Shown here piece after piece: positions 27,043 through 35,719 of a stretch of DNA of 64,000 bases. Position numbers and translations under genes: made by a program. This stretch comes from Bin87 sp963665395 (GTDB lineage: Bacteria > Chloroflexota > Dehalococcoidia > Lucifugimonadales > UBA3495). Every line of letters starts with the position of its first letter. Position 1 is the first letter of the stretch. The stretch is from assembly GCA_963665395.2 (NCBI GenBank), contig OY762251.1:124001-188000 (forward strand), written 5' to 3'. Below the pieces are notes generated by a model that did no database searches, was not told the DNA's origin, and saw only the letters and a program-made list of their open reading frames with translations.

Positions 27043-28246
27043 CAGGGCTATCGCATATAAGAGATTGAGGTGTTGGGTATGATGTCGGCAAATCTATGGT
27101 GGAGGGGAGCAAACCATGACGGAGTTGGCCGACGTATTTGCCGAACTGGAGGATCCCCGGGCGGTCAACGCTAGGCGCCATTCCCTGCACGACATCCTGT
27201 TCATTGCTTTATGCACTGTGATCAGTGGCGGCCAGACTTGTACCGATATGGAGCTTTTCGGCCATGCCAAACGGGATTTGCTGCAATCCTTTCTGGAACT
27301 GGAAAACGGCATTCCCAGCCACGACACCTTTTCCCGGGTGTTGGGGATGCTGGATCCGGAGGCTTTTCGGCAGTGGTTCCTGGAGTTCATGGGGCGGTTT
27401 GCCGAAGGCATCGAGGGTGTGGTGGCATTGGATGGCAAGACCTTGCGCCGTTCTTACGACCGGGCCGCCGGGCAATCGCCGCTGCACTTGGTCAGCGCTT
27501 GGGCCGAGGAGCGACGCTTGGTGTTGGGACAAGTGGCCGTTGACGACAAATCCAACGAGATTACGGCAGTGCCCCAGTTGCTGAAAATGCTGAATTTGAC
27601 GGGCAAGGTCGTTACTGCCGACGCCATGCACTGCCAGCGGCAGTTGGCTCAACAGGTGGTGGAGCAAGGGGGAGACTACGCCCTGGCGCTGAAAGGCAAT
27701 CAGGGTACACTCCACCATGACGTGAAACTGTTCTTGGACGATCCGGGCACGCCGGTGGCGCAGGCGGCCCAAGTTGGCAAGGGACACGGACGCATCGAAA
27801 GCCGCATCGCCAAGGTCAGCGCCGACGTTGGCTGGCTGCGGGAGCAGCATGACTGGCCCGGTTTGCAAGCGGTTGGCAAGGTAACCGCTACCCGCCGGAC
27901 CGCTACCCGCCGGAAGGACGGCGGGGCCAGTGAGGAAACCCGTTACTATCTGCTGAGCCAGGCCTGGCCGCCGGAGCGGTGCAACGACATCGTGCGGGGC
28001 CATTGGGGGATCGAGAACTGGCTGCATTGGGTATTTGGACGTTACCTGCAACGAAGACCAGGCACGGAACCGGAAGGGGTATGGTGCGGAAAACTTGGCC
28101 TTGCTGCGCAAACTGGTGCTGAACCTGGCGCGGCTGGAGCCGAGCAAAGGCTCCATGCGGGGCAAACTGAAACGGGCCGGCTGGGACGACAACTTCCTCA
28201 TCAACATCCTGTCCCAATTCGCCAAAATCCATATGCGATAGCCCTG
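27043..28246 (+). mobile_element. ISAs1-family element inserted in the IS4-like element
   Basis: Perfect 16-bp inverted ends CAGGGCTATCGCATAT (27043-27058, and inverted at 28231-28246) and a 10-bp target duplication AGGGGTATGT (27033-27042 and 28247-28256). 1204 bp long. It landed 15 bp inside the left end of the IS4-like element. Confidence 0.93.
27116..28241 (+). pseudogene. ISAs1-family transposase with a late frameshift
   Basis: Starts at ATG 27116 (GGAGGGG upstream). Family blocks: FAELEDPRAVNARRHSLHDI, VVALDGKTLRRSYD, NEITAVPQLLKMLNLTGKVV, VTADAMHCQRQ, ALALKGNQG, NDIVRGHWGIENWLHW. Near 28033 the frame slips in a GTATTTGGAC run. The correct ending (VTCNEDQARNRKGYGAENLA, NLARLEPSKGS, FLINILSQFAKIHMR) is in another frame and stops at 28241. 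One extra T explains it. The transposase is therefore probably inactive unless frameshifting occurs. Confidence 0.9.
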
Positions 28247-28476
28247 AGGGGTATGTAAAGGGTTGTTCAGGAAGGGGCATGGCGGATGACCTGGATGCTG
28301 GGATTGGGTGCGGGCCAGGGTTCGGGGAGTAGCCAAACCCGACGCCAGAGCCGGCCTTGGTGGAGTAATCGTCGCAGCCAGCCGATGCCATACCGGATTA
28401 CGCTGACCGTTCGTACCCGCCGATGGCCAGGGTTGCCGCGCTGCTGGGGAGACGGCGTATGGGGCGGCGTCCGCAG

Positions 28477-29497
28477 TTAGCTGGGGGATATTGCTCGTTC
28501 ATGGGCGTCCTCCACTCGGGTGCCGTAGGCTAAGGCCAGCAGGGTGGCCACCGATAGCACCAGCCAATGACGGGAGATGCGCGCTGGGTCCGTCCGTCGG
28601 GTCTTGTCCCATTGCCAGCCCAGGCTCTTGATGGCCCCCGTATCCAGTACGGGGCAGGCTTTGAAACCCAGTTCGATCCAGAAACGCAGTGCGTACCAAC
28701 TCACCCCAACCGCCTCCGGTGGTTGGTCGGTCAGTATGATCCACGGTTCCAGTTGATCAGCGTGCCAGACCACCATCAGAGTGCAACGGCGTTTGGCCGC
28801 GCTCTTGAAGGCGGTTCCACTGCCCACCCACGCGGTATCGGGTCGGGAAACGAAGGCTTGGGCGGGCAGTCGATGGCCGCCCTCGGCGCAGAAGGTGATG
28901 TTTTTCTGGTACCTGACGTAAGGATGCTAGCCCTGTGCTTGGATCTGACGCCACAGTTTGGGACTGGTCAGGCCCCGGTCGCACAGCACGATGACGGTCA
29001 GTTCTCCGGGCACTGCTGGCGCTAGGGCTTGCAGCAACTCCACTATCGGGTCCATCCAGCCCCCAGGACGCTTGGCGGGCAGGATGCGCCAGGCCACGGG
29101 AATAGCGCAGCCTCGGTAGAGCACGCTGATCACGACGGCGGCGGTGTCATCCCCCTTCAGCGTCGGGTCAATGGCCAAAGCCAGACGGTTGCCACACCAC
29201 CAGGACAGCACCCACTTCAGCAACGGGGCGAAGCAGAGGCTCACGTCCAGTTCCGTCCGGCAGGGCCGAGCCCGGTCCCTCCCGTCGTACAACCACTCTC
29301 GGAGATACTGCCGTTGGCGGTTCCAGTTGCCCCAGCCAGAAGGAAAGGGCAGCTGCAACGGCGTTCTGGCAGGCGCTGCCTGCCCAGATGGTTCCGCACA
29401 CCCACCAGGTCAACCCGGTCAACTGCGACGAGGCGAGGTGAGGCAAATGTGTGCTAATCGTCTGCTGCATCTGATAGCATTCTCTGGGAAGGCGCAT
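28477..29497 (-). pseudogene. IS4-like transposase, broken
   Basis: Leftward fragments: QRQYLREWLYDGRDRARPCR, LALAIDPTLKGDDTAAVVIS, IVLCDRGLTSPKLWRQIQAQ (to 28927), then after a stop and frame changes TLMVVWHADQLEPWIILTDQ, FWIELGFKACPVLDTGAIKS and LGWQWDKTRRTDPARISRHW. The two Asp blocks and the late Glu-type block of an IS4 enzyme are recognisable but in different frames. Inactive remnant of the element at 27028-29602. Confidence 0.8.
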
Positions 29498-29613
29498 GGG
29501 ACCCCTCCAACATCCGTTTTGTCACCAACAAGATGTCGGATAACCCGGCGCCTTCCCAAGCTCAATACCTAACCAATTTCAGCCTTTACATACCCTTGTC
29601 AGGTGTCAAGCAC

Positions 29614-30163
29614 GGGGCAGGCTCTGGGCAGGATGTCGAAGTTGTCCAGCTTGCGCAGTTGCCGGGACAGGTCGAAGTCCCGCTTGGCGGCCAGCAGGTC
29701 CTCTGCTTTCCGCAGAGGCGGGCTCTGCGCCAGTCGGTAGGCCGGTGCGAAGAGGACGGAGTGGCCGGCTTCCGCCAGTCGGTATCACAGGGCGCACAGC
29801 GCGCGGGTCTTGCCGGTGCCGGGGAGGCCGAAGGCCAGCACGTTGACGCCGTGTTCCACGAAACTGCCCTGGACCAGATGGTCAAGCTGTTGCCGTAGAG
29901 CGAGCGGCATCCGGTGGTGCTCGAAGGTCTCCCAGGTCTTGCCCGAAGGGAACTTGGACGCCTGACGCAGGCGGTTGATGCGTCGGTGGCGGCGGTCTTC
30001 GCTCACCTGCTCCGGCACTCCGGGAAAGTGGACAGGGCGTCGCGTGGCCGGCCTGGGTGAAACGGGCCACCGACTGGGCGCCCATGGCGGGTATCTTGAA
30101 TTCGCGGCAGAGCTGGCCGCTGCGCTCCTGGATCCCAGCGGTGTCGGTGTCCATCATCCGCAC
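29614..30163 (-). pseudogene. IS21 istB 5' part, with stop and frameshift
   Basis: QERSGQLCREFKIPAMGAQS, then after a frame change near 30020 RINRLRQASKFPSGKTWETF, LRQQLDHLVQGSFVEHGVNV and LAFGLPGTGKTRALCAL (Walker A), an in-frame TGA at about 29785, then RLAEAGHSVLFAPAYRLAQ and LAAKRDFDLSRQLRKLDNFD. The frame runs into the 11-bp target duplication at 29613. Clear IstB, inactive. Confidence 0.88.
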
Positions 30164-30378
30164 GCTCCCGATCCAGCCAGGGTGGCGGTGGGCAGACCAT
30201 CGTAGACCTTCCGGTCCGGCTTGTCCGACAGCGCCAGTGCCGGGGCTTCCGGCGGTTTAGGCTCGGCCAGCTCCCGCACCTCCATGTAGTCGAAAGGTTA
30301 GCCAGTCTCCAGCAGCAGGGACAGGGCGCTATCCACATTGGCCTCCATGGTGGTGGCCGCCAGGTGCAGGACCCGCAC
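30160..30378 (-). pseudogene. IS21 istA C-terminal remnant
   Basis: Reads VRVLHLAATTMEANVDSALS, LLLETG, stop, then FDYMEVRELAEPKPPEAPA and LALSDKPDRKVYDGLP. This is the tail that precedes istB in IS21 elements and gives the expected istA-istB order on the leftward strand. Confidence 0.7.
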
Positions 30379-30704
30379 GAGCGCATTCCTTATTGTCGTT
30401 AATCAGCTGGAGCGCTGGCCAAGACGGTTGCGTACAAGATGGCACCCAGTGTTCAGGTGGGCCCTGGACCATCGAGATGGCCATCGATGCCGCTGGAGTC
30501 CCGGAAATTGACACCGGATTGCCGGCAAAATTACCGGTCTTGACGGCGCTGATGGTCGGCAAATCCGAGCTGCCCGGTTCGCCACGCCAATCGAGTTTGG
30601 TGTGGCGTGATGCCGTCCAATACTGTCGGCATCTGTGAATTTGGTCGGCAAAATAGCGAAAACGGCCCCTTTCGGAGCCGCTTCCAAGTAGGAAATCCGG
30701 GGAT
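30379..30704. other. Gap between IS21 remnant and tRNA
   Basis: No supported gene. It probably holds the old end of the IS21 element, but no clear inverted repeat was recognised. Confidence 0.35.
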
Positions 30705-30781
30705 TGGTGCCGAGGGGCGGATTCGAACCACCGACACCGGCATTTTCAGTGCCGTGCTCTACCAGGCTGAGCTACCTCGGC
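30705..30781 (-). tRNA. tRNA-Phe (GAA)
   Basis: On the leftward strand the acceptor stem GCCGAGG pairs with CCTCGGC. The D-arm AGCTCAGCCTGGTAGAGC and T-arm GGTTCGAATCC are canonical. The anticodon loop CTGAAAA carries GAA. The terminal CCA is encoded (30705-30707). The mobile debris of 26-30 kb ends about 300 bp from its 3' end. Confidence 0.97.
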
Positions 30782-30837
30782 TCCACGGACACCAATGATA
30801 TAGTCCGCGTTTCGGCGTGTCAATTGAGGGAGAGGAC

Positions 30838-30970
30838 GGTAGCGTTCCGTTTTAGGTGGTTTGGTTTTTGTCATTGCGAGCGTAGCGTGGCAATCCCGTT
30901 GGCGTAGCAGCAGTTTTAGCCGCTCGGATACCCCGCTGGGAAACTGAACCACCTAAATTGCAACGCTACC
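30838..30970. mobile_element. MITE-like element, GGTAGCGTT family, copy 1
   Basis: 133 bp with imperfect inverted ends of about 24 bp (GGTAGCGTTCCGTTTTAGGT at the left, GGTAGCGTTGCAATTTAGGT inverted at the right). It has no coding capacity and contains one arm of the GTCATTGCGAG repeat. It is flanked by AGAGGAC on both sides (30831-30837, 30971-30977). It is identical or nearly so to the copy at 33880-34012. Confidence 0.9.
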
Positions 30971-30978
30971 AGAGGACA

Positions 30979-31650
30979 TCACACTTCGTACTCCCCCACC
31001 CCATCCGGGATAATCAGCCGCGCCCCCGTGACGGCCTGCACATCCTCCGCCGTCCAACCCGGAGCCGCTTCCCGCAGCGCCATGCCATCCGGCGTCGGTT
31101 CCAGCACCGCCACGTCCGTCACCACCAGGGACACGCAACCCCGGCCGGTGAGGGGAAAGTCGCATTGCTCCACCACCTTGGGGTTGCCGTTGCGGTCATT
31201 GTGTTCCATGGCGACGATTACTTTCTCGGCGCCCGCCGCCAGGTCCATGGCGCCGCCGATGTTGCCCACGCCGCGCTCGGGCAGCATCCAGTTGGCCAGG
31301 TCGCCGCTGGCCGACACCTGGTGCGCCCCCAGCACCGTAACGTCCACGTGCCCGCCGCGGATCATGGCAAATGCGTCCACCGACGAGAAATAGGCCATCC
31401 CCGGTACCTGCTGTAAGAACTGTCCCCCGGCGTTGATCAAGTCGATGTCTTCGCTGCCCGCTTCGGCCAGCGGCCCGCAGTTCAGCACCCCGCTTTCACT
31501 GTGGTAAAACACCACGCTTTCGTCATCCACGAACATCGAAACCAGAGTCGGTATCCCGATGCCCAGGTTGACGCAGGCTCCCGGCGGCAACTCCTTGGCC
31601 ACCCGCATGGCGATGATGGCCCGGTCCAGTCTTTCCTTTTCGTCCGTCAT
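30979..31650 (-). CDS. CoA-transferase subunit B (3-oxoacid type)
   Basis: 223 aa. By family, the catalytic beta subunit that moves CoA between a succinyl/acetyl donor and a 3-oxoacid or similar acceptor. Typical blocks: AIIAMRVAKELPPGACVNLG, IGIPTLVSMF, the active-site glutamate in YHSESGVLNCGPL (about residue 52), INAGGQFLQQVPGMAYFSS, RGGHVDVTVLGAHQVSASGD, GAMDLAAGAEKVIVAMEH and the C-terminal VTDVAVLEPTPDGM. It is the last of three leftward CoA-transferase genes. The 114-bp spacer upstream holds a half GTCATTGCGAG repeat. The MITE copy 1 ends 8 bp beyond its stop. Confidence 0.93.
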   Translation of the reverse strand: MTDEKERLDRAIIAMRVAKELPPGACVNLGIGIPTLVSMFVDDESVVFYHSESGVLNCGPLAEAGSEDIDLINAGGQFLQQVPGMAYFSSVDAFAMIRGGHVDVTVLGAHQVSASGDLANWMLPERGVGNIGGAMDLAAGAEKVIVAMEHNDRNGNPKVVEQCDFPLTGRGCVSLVVTDVAVLEPTPDGMALREAAPGWTAEDVQAVTGARLIIPDGVGEYEV

Positions 31651-31764
31651 GGCAGCCCCCGTCGTTGCCAGGGTCTTTCAGTTGTCATTGCGAGGAACGT
31701 AGTGACGTGGCAATCCCGTTGCGTTAGACGATGTGCCCTGGGGGAATGCCTCTCAGCTCAGCTA

Positions 31765-33099
31765 CTATTCGTACCCGGTGAAACCGTCGGGCCGGCGGAC
31801 GATGCGCTGGACGAAAACCCCCGGCGTCACCACCGCCTCCGGATCAAGCTGGCCCGGCTCCACGATCTCGTCCACTTCCACCACGGTAACTCGCGCCGCC
31901 GGAGCCATCACCGCGTTGAAGTTGCGCGACGTGCCCCGGTACACCAGGTTGCCCATCGTATCGGCCTGGTGAGCGCGGATCAGCGCGAAATCGGCCTGCA
32001 ACCCGTATTCCAGGATGTACTCCCGTCCGTCGATGATGCGGCTTTCTTTGCCTTCCGCGATGAGCGTGCCGGCCCCGGTTGGCGTGTAAAAGGCGTGGAT
32101 GCCGGCGCCGCCGGCCCGCAGCCGCTCGGCCAGCGTTCCCTGGGGCGCCAGTTCCAGGTCAACCTCTCCCCGGCGATAGGCCAGCTCGAATTCCGAAGGC
32201 CGTGAGACGGACGGCGATACCGGAAAAGACGCGAAGGCCTTGGCCACCTGGCCGTTTTCGACAAGCACGCTGTGGTCAATGGCGGTGCGCCCCGGCGGAG
32301 TGCCAAAACTGACCACCCGCGCAATGCCGGCCGTATTGCTCACAATCGTCAACTCGCGACTGCCCCGGTCTCTCAGGGAGACCAGCAGGTAATGGGCCAT
32401 CCCGCCCGGCCCGCCAAAGCCGTCGATGAACACGGTGGCTCCGTCGGGCAGGTCCAAGATGGCTGTTGGCCCGTCGGCGTACACCTTGCTGGGAGGTCGG
32501 CCCGAGGGCGGCGCAAACTTCATCTCCCGCAACGTCGGCGCAACCGGGACGTTCATTCCGACGATGGCCGTAACATCCTCCGCCGACCAGCCGGGAGCAA
32601 CCTCGGCCAGCGTCAGTTGGCCGTCTTCCACCCGAAATACTGCAACGTCGGAAATCAAGGCGTCCAGGCGGCCAACGACGTCGGCGGGAAAGGTTAGCGC
32701 GCTGACGATATTCGATGCTCCGTCAGCGCCTGTGGTGGGCAGGATACCGATCACCTGCCCGGCGTTGGCCGCCAGGTCAACGGTGCTTCCCGGAGGCGCG
32801 ACGCCGGCATGGGCCACGGCCAACCGGCCGGCGGCCTTTCCCGTCACATCGACCTGTCCAAGACTGACGATTGCCACGTCAACGTGGCCGCCCCGGACTA
32901 CTGCGCCGGCGTCGGCGATGCTCAAGGGCAGATCATCCAGAGTACCGTCCGGCCGCAGGAACCACGCTCCCAACTCGGCCGGAGCTACCGCCGGAGTCAG
33001 CTCGGGCAATCCCGAATCCAGCGCCACCACGTCGCCGGGTCTGACCTCCCGCAAAGCGCGGCGGGCAATGTCAAGGTCGTCCAGTCGGTTCGCGGGCAT
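31765..33099 (-). CDS. Fused CoA-transferase: degenerate B-like domain plus A domain
   Basis: 444 aa, ATG at 33099, five bases after the upstream gene's stop. Residues 1-185 are B-like (IARRALREVRPGDVVALDSG, VVRGGHVDVAIVSLGQVDVT, STVDLAANAGQVIGILP, LISDVAVFRVEDGQLTLAEV) but the region of the catalytic SESG is replaced by LRPDGTLDDLPL, so this half looks non-catalytic. Residues 195-444 are an A subunit: KVYADGPTAILDLPDGATVF, IDGFGGPGGMAHYLL, VEVDEIVEPGQLDPEAVVTP, GVFVQRIV. Such an A-type partner would need the separate B subunit at 30979-31650. CoA-transferase family membership is certain; the substrate is not visible. Confidence 0.88.
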   Translation of the reverse strand: MPANRLDDLDIARRALREVRPGDVVALDSGLPELTPAVAPAELGAWFLRPDGTLDDLPLSIADAGAVVRGGHVDVAIVSLGQVDVTGKAAGRLAVAHAGVAPPGSTVDLAANAGQVIGILPTTGADGASNIVSALTFPADVVGRLDALISDVAVFRVEDGQLTLAEVAPGWSAEDVTAIVGMNVPVAPTLREMKFAPPSGRPPSKVYADGPTAILDLPDGATVFIDGFGGPGGMAHYLLVSLRDRGSRELTIVSNTAGIARVVSFGTPPGRTAIDHSVLVENGQVAKAFASFPVSPSVSRPSEFELAYRRGEVDLELAPQGTLAERLRAGGAGIHAFYTPTGAGTLIAEGKESRIIDGREYILEYGLQADFALIRAHQADTMGNLVYRGTSRNFNAVMAPAARVTVVEVDEIVEPGQLDPEAVVTPGVFVQRIVRRPDGFTGYE

Positions 33100-33104
33100 G
33101 ATGT

Positions 33105-33809
33105 TCACCCGTCCCGTTCCGACCCGCCCGGTTCCGAATCCGAGGCGCGCACGATGCGATTGACGAAGATGCCGGGGGTTATCACCAGTTCCGGGTCTAT
33201 GGTCCCGGGCTCGCCAACGTGGTCCACCTCGGCGATAGAGATACGGGCCGCGGTGGCCATGGCCGGGTTCCAACCGCGCTGGGTTCCTCGATAGACCAGA
33301 TTGCCTATAGTGTCGGCCCGGTGCGCCCGCAACAGGGCGTAGTCGGCCCGCAATGGCGATTCCAGCACACACTCAATCCCGTTGATCATCCGCACTTCTT
33401 TGTCCTCGGCAAACCGAGTGCCCAATCCCACCGGAACGAACACCCCGCCGATGCCGGCGCCGGCGGCCCGCAGCCGTTCCGCCAGGATGCCCTGCGGGAT
33501 CACTTCCACCTTCAGCGCGCCGGTCAACGCCAGGTCCTGGATCGGGTCGTCCGCGCTCCCCGGGAACGGAGACGGCGAAATGATCCGGGAAACGCGCCCG
33601 GCGGCGGCCAGGCGGAATAAGCCGATTGCTCCGTCCCAGCCGGAGCAATCGCACACGCAGGTGAGATTGCGCGCGCCAGCGCTCGCCAACGCGGCCAGCA
33701 ATCCCGTCGGCTCGCTTACCTGTGTCGTGCCGCCGATCAACACCGTACAACCGTCGCTCACGTCGGCCACGGCAGCGGCGGGACTGTCGTAAAGTTTGCT
33801 GAACGCCAT
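33105..33809 (-). CDS. CoA-transferase subunit A
   Basis: 234 aa from ATG 33809. Blocks: KLYDSPAAAVADVSDGCTVL, IGGTTQVSEPTGLLAAL, VIPQGILAERLRAAGAGIGG, VFVPVGLGTRFAEDKEV, LRADYALLRAHRADTIGNLV, VDHVGEPGTIDPELVITPGI. Typical alpha-type subunit, though the usual GFG-x-GxP loop is IGGTTQVSEP. It is the first gene of the leftward three-gene set and is followed after 5 bp by the fusion gene, so coupled translation is likely. Another A domain is in that fusion, so the complex may contain two different A chains. Confidence 0.9.
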   Translation of the reverse strand: MAFSKLYDSPAAAVADVSDGCTVLIGGTTQVSEPTGLLAALASAGARNLTCVCDCSGWDGAIGLFRLAAAGRVSRIISPSPFPGSADDPIQDLALTGALKVEVIPQGILAERLRAAGAGIGGVFVPVGLGTRFAEDKEVRMINGIECVLESPLRADYALLRAHRADTIGNLVYRGTQRGWNPAMATAARISIAEVDHVGEPGTIDPELVITPGIFVNRIVRASDSEPGGSERDG

Positions 33810-33879
33810 AATTTCGCCTGCGAAAACGGAAGCCATTCTAACCCAAACCATCGCCAGGACGAAACAGCCAACGCAGCTC

Positions 33880-34012
33880 GGTAGCGTTCCGTTTTAGGTG
33901 GTTTGGTTTTTGTCATTGCGAGCGTAGCGTGGCAATCCCGTTGGCGTAGCAGCAGTTTTAGCCGCTCGGATACCCCGCTGGGAAACTGAACCACCTAAAT
34001 TGCAACGCTACC
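33880..34012. mobile_element. MITE-like element, GGTAGCGTT family, copy 2
   Basis: 133 bp, same ends and core as copy 1. It is flanked by the exact 9-bp direct repeat ACGCAGCTC (33871-33879 and 34013-34021), the target duplication. Confidence 0.93.
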
Positions 34013-34021
34013 ACGCAGCTC

Positions 34022-34133
34022 AGTAACGTTCCAATTCAGGTGGTTTTCCTTCGCAGGGGCGAATAATCATTCGCCCCTGCCCGCATCGGCAACGACGTTT
34101 GCCAGATCAAACCACCCGGAACAAAAAGCTACC
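34022..34133. repeat. Diverged relative of the MITE with a perfect inner palindrome
   Basis: Outer arms AGTAACGTTCC-AATTCAGGTGG at the left and, inverted, GGTAGCTTTTTGTTCCGGGT at the right resemble the MITE ends. The centre is a perfect palindrome: GCAGGGGCGAAT at 34054-34065 pairs with ATTCGCCCCTGC at 34070-34081. Confidence 0.7.
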
Positions 34134-34154
34134 CGATGACACTCTGGCCCTCAC

Positions 34155-34438
34155 GCGTACCCACTTTCCCCAAACTGTCATTGCGAGCGCAGCGCGGCAA
34201 TCTTCCCCAAACTGTCATGGCGAGCGCAGCGCGGCAATCTTCCCCAAACTGTCATGGCGAGCGCAGCGCGGCAATCTTCCCCAAACTGTCATGGCGAGCG
34301 CAGCGCGGCAATCTTCCCCAAACTGTCATTGCGAGCGCAGCGCGGCAATCTCGTCGAGGTAACGAACGTCGCTCGTGGAACGAGACCGCCATCCGCCAGC
34401 GGCGGACTTCGCTCCTCGCGATGACAAACTGGGTACGC
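34155..34438. repeat. Palindromic repeat of the GCGTACCCACTTT family with expanded arm
   Basis: Outer arms GCGTACCCACTTT (34155-34167) and AAACTGGGTACGC (34426-34438). Inside is a GTCATTGCGAG... arm at the left and its inverse ...CTCGCGATGACAA at the right. The left inner arm is amplified five times (see 34166-34350). The unexpanded relative is at 48671-48806. Confidence 0.85.
34166..34350 (+). repeat. Five tandem 37-bp units
   Basis: Units begin at 34166, 34203, 34240, 34277 and 34314, each exactly 37 bp. They start TTCCCCAAACTGTCAT and end AGCGCGGCAATC. The first and last units have CATTGCG, the middle three CATGGCG; otherwise they are the same. There are no spacers. Confidence 0.97.
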
Positions 34439-34459
34439 GGGAGCCATTTTGGTAGCTTG

Positions 34460-34570
34460 TCAGAAGCAGGATTTACCGGATTTATAGGATGTGCCGGATT
34501 GGGTGCGACGCTGCCGTCGGATGATCTCAATCCTGATAATCCGTCAAATCCGGGAAATCCTGCTTCTGAC
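34460..34570. repeat. GGATT-rich inverted repeat family, copy 2
   Basis: Arms TCAGAAGCAGGATTTACCGG and, inverted, TCAGAAGCAGGATTTCCCGG. Related to the copies at 3370-3474 and 42938-43041. It lies between the expanded palindrome and MITE copy 3. Confidence 0.88.
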
Positions 34571-34607
34571 ATTCCGCCCCCGGAAAGTGGGTACGCGTGA
34601 GGACACT

Positions 34608-34752
34608 GGTAGCGTTCCGTTTTAGGTGGTTTGGTCTTTGTCATTGCGACCCCGTACTTGATACGGGGGTGGCAATCTCGTTGGCGCAGCAGCAGTTTTG
34701 GCCGCTCGAATGTATTGCCGTAAAACTGAACCACCTAAATTGCAACGCTACC
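34608..34752. mobile_element. MITE-like element, GGTAGCGTT family, copy 3
   Basis: 145 bp; ends as in the other copies, core slightly longer and diverged. Exact 9-bp target duplication GAGGACACT (34599-34607 and 34753-34761). It inserted next to a stray GTGGGTACGCG arm of the other palindrome family. Confidence 0.93.
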
Positions 34753-35062
34753 GAGGACACTCTGCCCCTTGCGCAACCGTACATAAGTTCGCTACACTAT
34801 ACCCATCAGTCGGGCAGCAAGCCTGTGGCCACGGCCCAACCCCCGGCGCCAACCAACATCTGAATATCGGGTTCACAGGGTTCAGGTATCACGGCCAACC
34901 GCTGCTACCGTACATGGTCGCAGATGCGCCTGTGGCGGACAGCACGTCGGATCTTCTGCACCGCTGGCTATCGCAAAGGCCGGTAATATCCCCGGTACCG
35001 CATAGACCAGTACGGCGGGTCTCACCACCGCTGCGCGAGGGTCGCCCTCTGCCCCCAGCCTG

Positions 35063-35103
35063 CCCCGTGCTTGACACGGGGTCATTCCCGCGAACGCGGG
35101 AAT
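35063..35103. repeat. Two adjacent short palindromes (REP-like)
   Basis: CCCCGTGCTTGACACGGGG (35063-35081) is followed directly by ATTCCCGCGAACGCGGGAAT (35084-35103). Both are common REP-type hairpins in many bacterial genomes. No gene is present in this part. Confidence 0.75.
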
Positions 35104-35209
35104 CCAGGCGGGGAGTAGGGCGGTCAGCACGCGCAAACCTAGGAGATCAATTCGCAAAAAACGCTCTCTGGCCGTAGCGCCGACAACCTGAACCCCCGAA
35201 CCCGAAATC

Positions 35210-35262
35210 AGCAAACCAACCAAACCCACCGACCGACCAACCAACCGACCAAAGGAGGAAAC
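35210..35262. repeat. Simple tetranucleotide repeat
   Basis: An ACCA/ACCG-type microsatellite (CCAACCAAACCCACCGACCG and similar) lies in the middle of the gene-free 34.0-35.7 kb region. Confidence 0.7.
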
Positions 35263-35346
35263 CCCGGAACAACTTTCGCTCCCCAGTCTTGACCGACGGT
35301 ACGCATGAGGCCCTGTTCGGCTGATTGGAACGCTACCCTACCGACC

Positions 35347-35478
35347 AGGACGATTGCAAAGTCGGCGGAACCTCCTGATCCGCTCATCCTGAGCTTGTCG
35401 AAGGATGGCTTGACCAGAGTAGCGCATGGTTCGACAGGCTCACCATGAGCGGAGGTACAAGGACTTTGCAATCGTCCT
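35347..35478. repeat. Nested inverted repeat with GGTTCGACAGGCTCA core
   Basis: The outer arms AGGACGATTGCAAAGTC and GACTTTGCAATCGTCCT match perfectly over 17 bp. Inside, CCGCTCATCCTGAGCTTGTC and GGTTCGACAGGCTCACCATG form a second, imperfect pair of a type widespread in bacteria. Confidence 0.85.
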
Positions 35479-35511
35479 GCCCTACCGACCAGGGCCTTTC
35501 GGTTTTCATAT

Positions 35512-35632
35512 TTGTCATTGCGAGCGTAGCGAAGCAATCTCGTCGAGACACTGGCGGCTAACCACAAACAGGTCCGTTCCAACGACGAGATTGCCATCCG
35601 CCAGAGGCGGACTACGCTCCTCGCAATGACAA
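35512..35632. repeat. GTCATTGCGAG palindromic repeat
   Basis: The left arm TTGTCATTGCGAGCGTAGCG and right arm CTACGCTCCTCGCAATGACAA pair over about 20 bp with a variable centre. The same arms occur inside the MITEs and at 31684, 42571 and 48690. Confidence 0.85.
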
Positions 35633-35719
35633 CCGAAAGACCCTGCCCCACCGACAGGGCACATTGACTTGCCCGACCCATAGTGCTACATTCAACGCAC
35701 AACTGAACGCCTCACGCGA

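Larger units (their letters stand above)
27028..29602. mobile_element. IS4-like element inserted in istB (itself interrupted)
   Basis: Ends: CTGACA at 27028, continuing past the inner element at 28257 with AAAGGG, and CTGACAAGGGTATGTAAAGG inverted at 29583-29602. The flanks are an exact 11-bp direct repeat GTGTCAAGCAC (27017-27027 and 29603-29613), a length usual for IS4-family duplications. Without the inner ISAs1 element it would be about 1.36 kb. Confidence 0.88.

Noticed and set aside
34166..34350. CRISPR array
   Set aside because: The 37-bp units are contiguous with no spacers and there are no cas genes.
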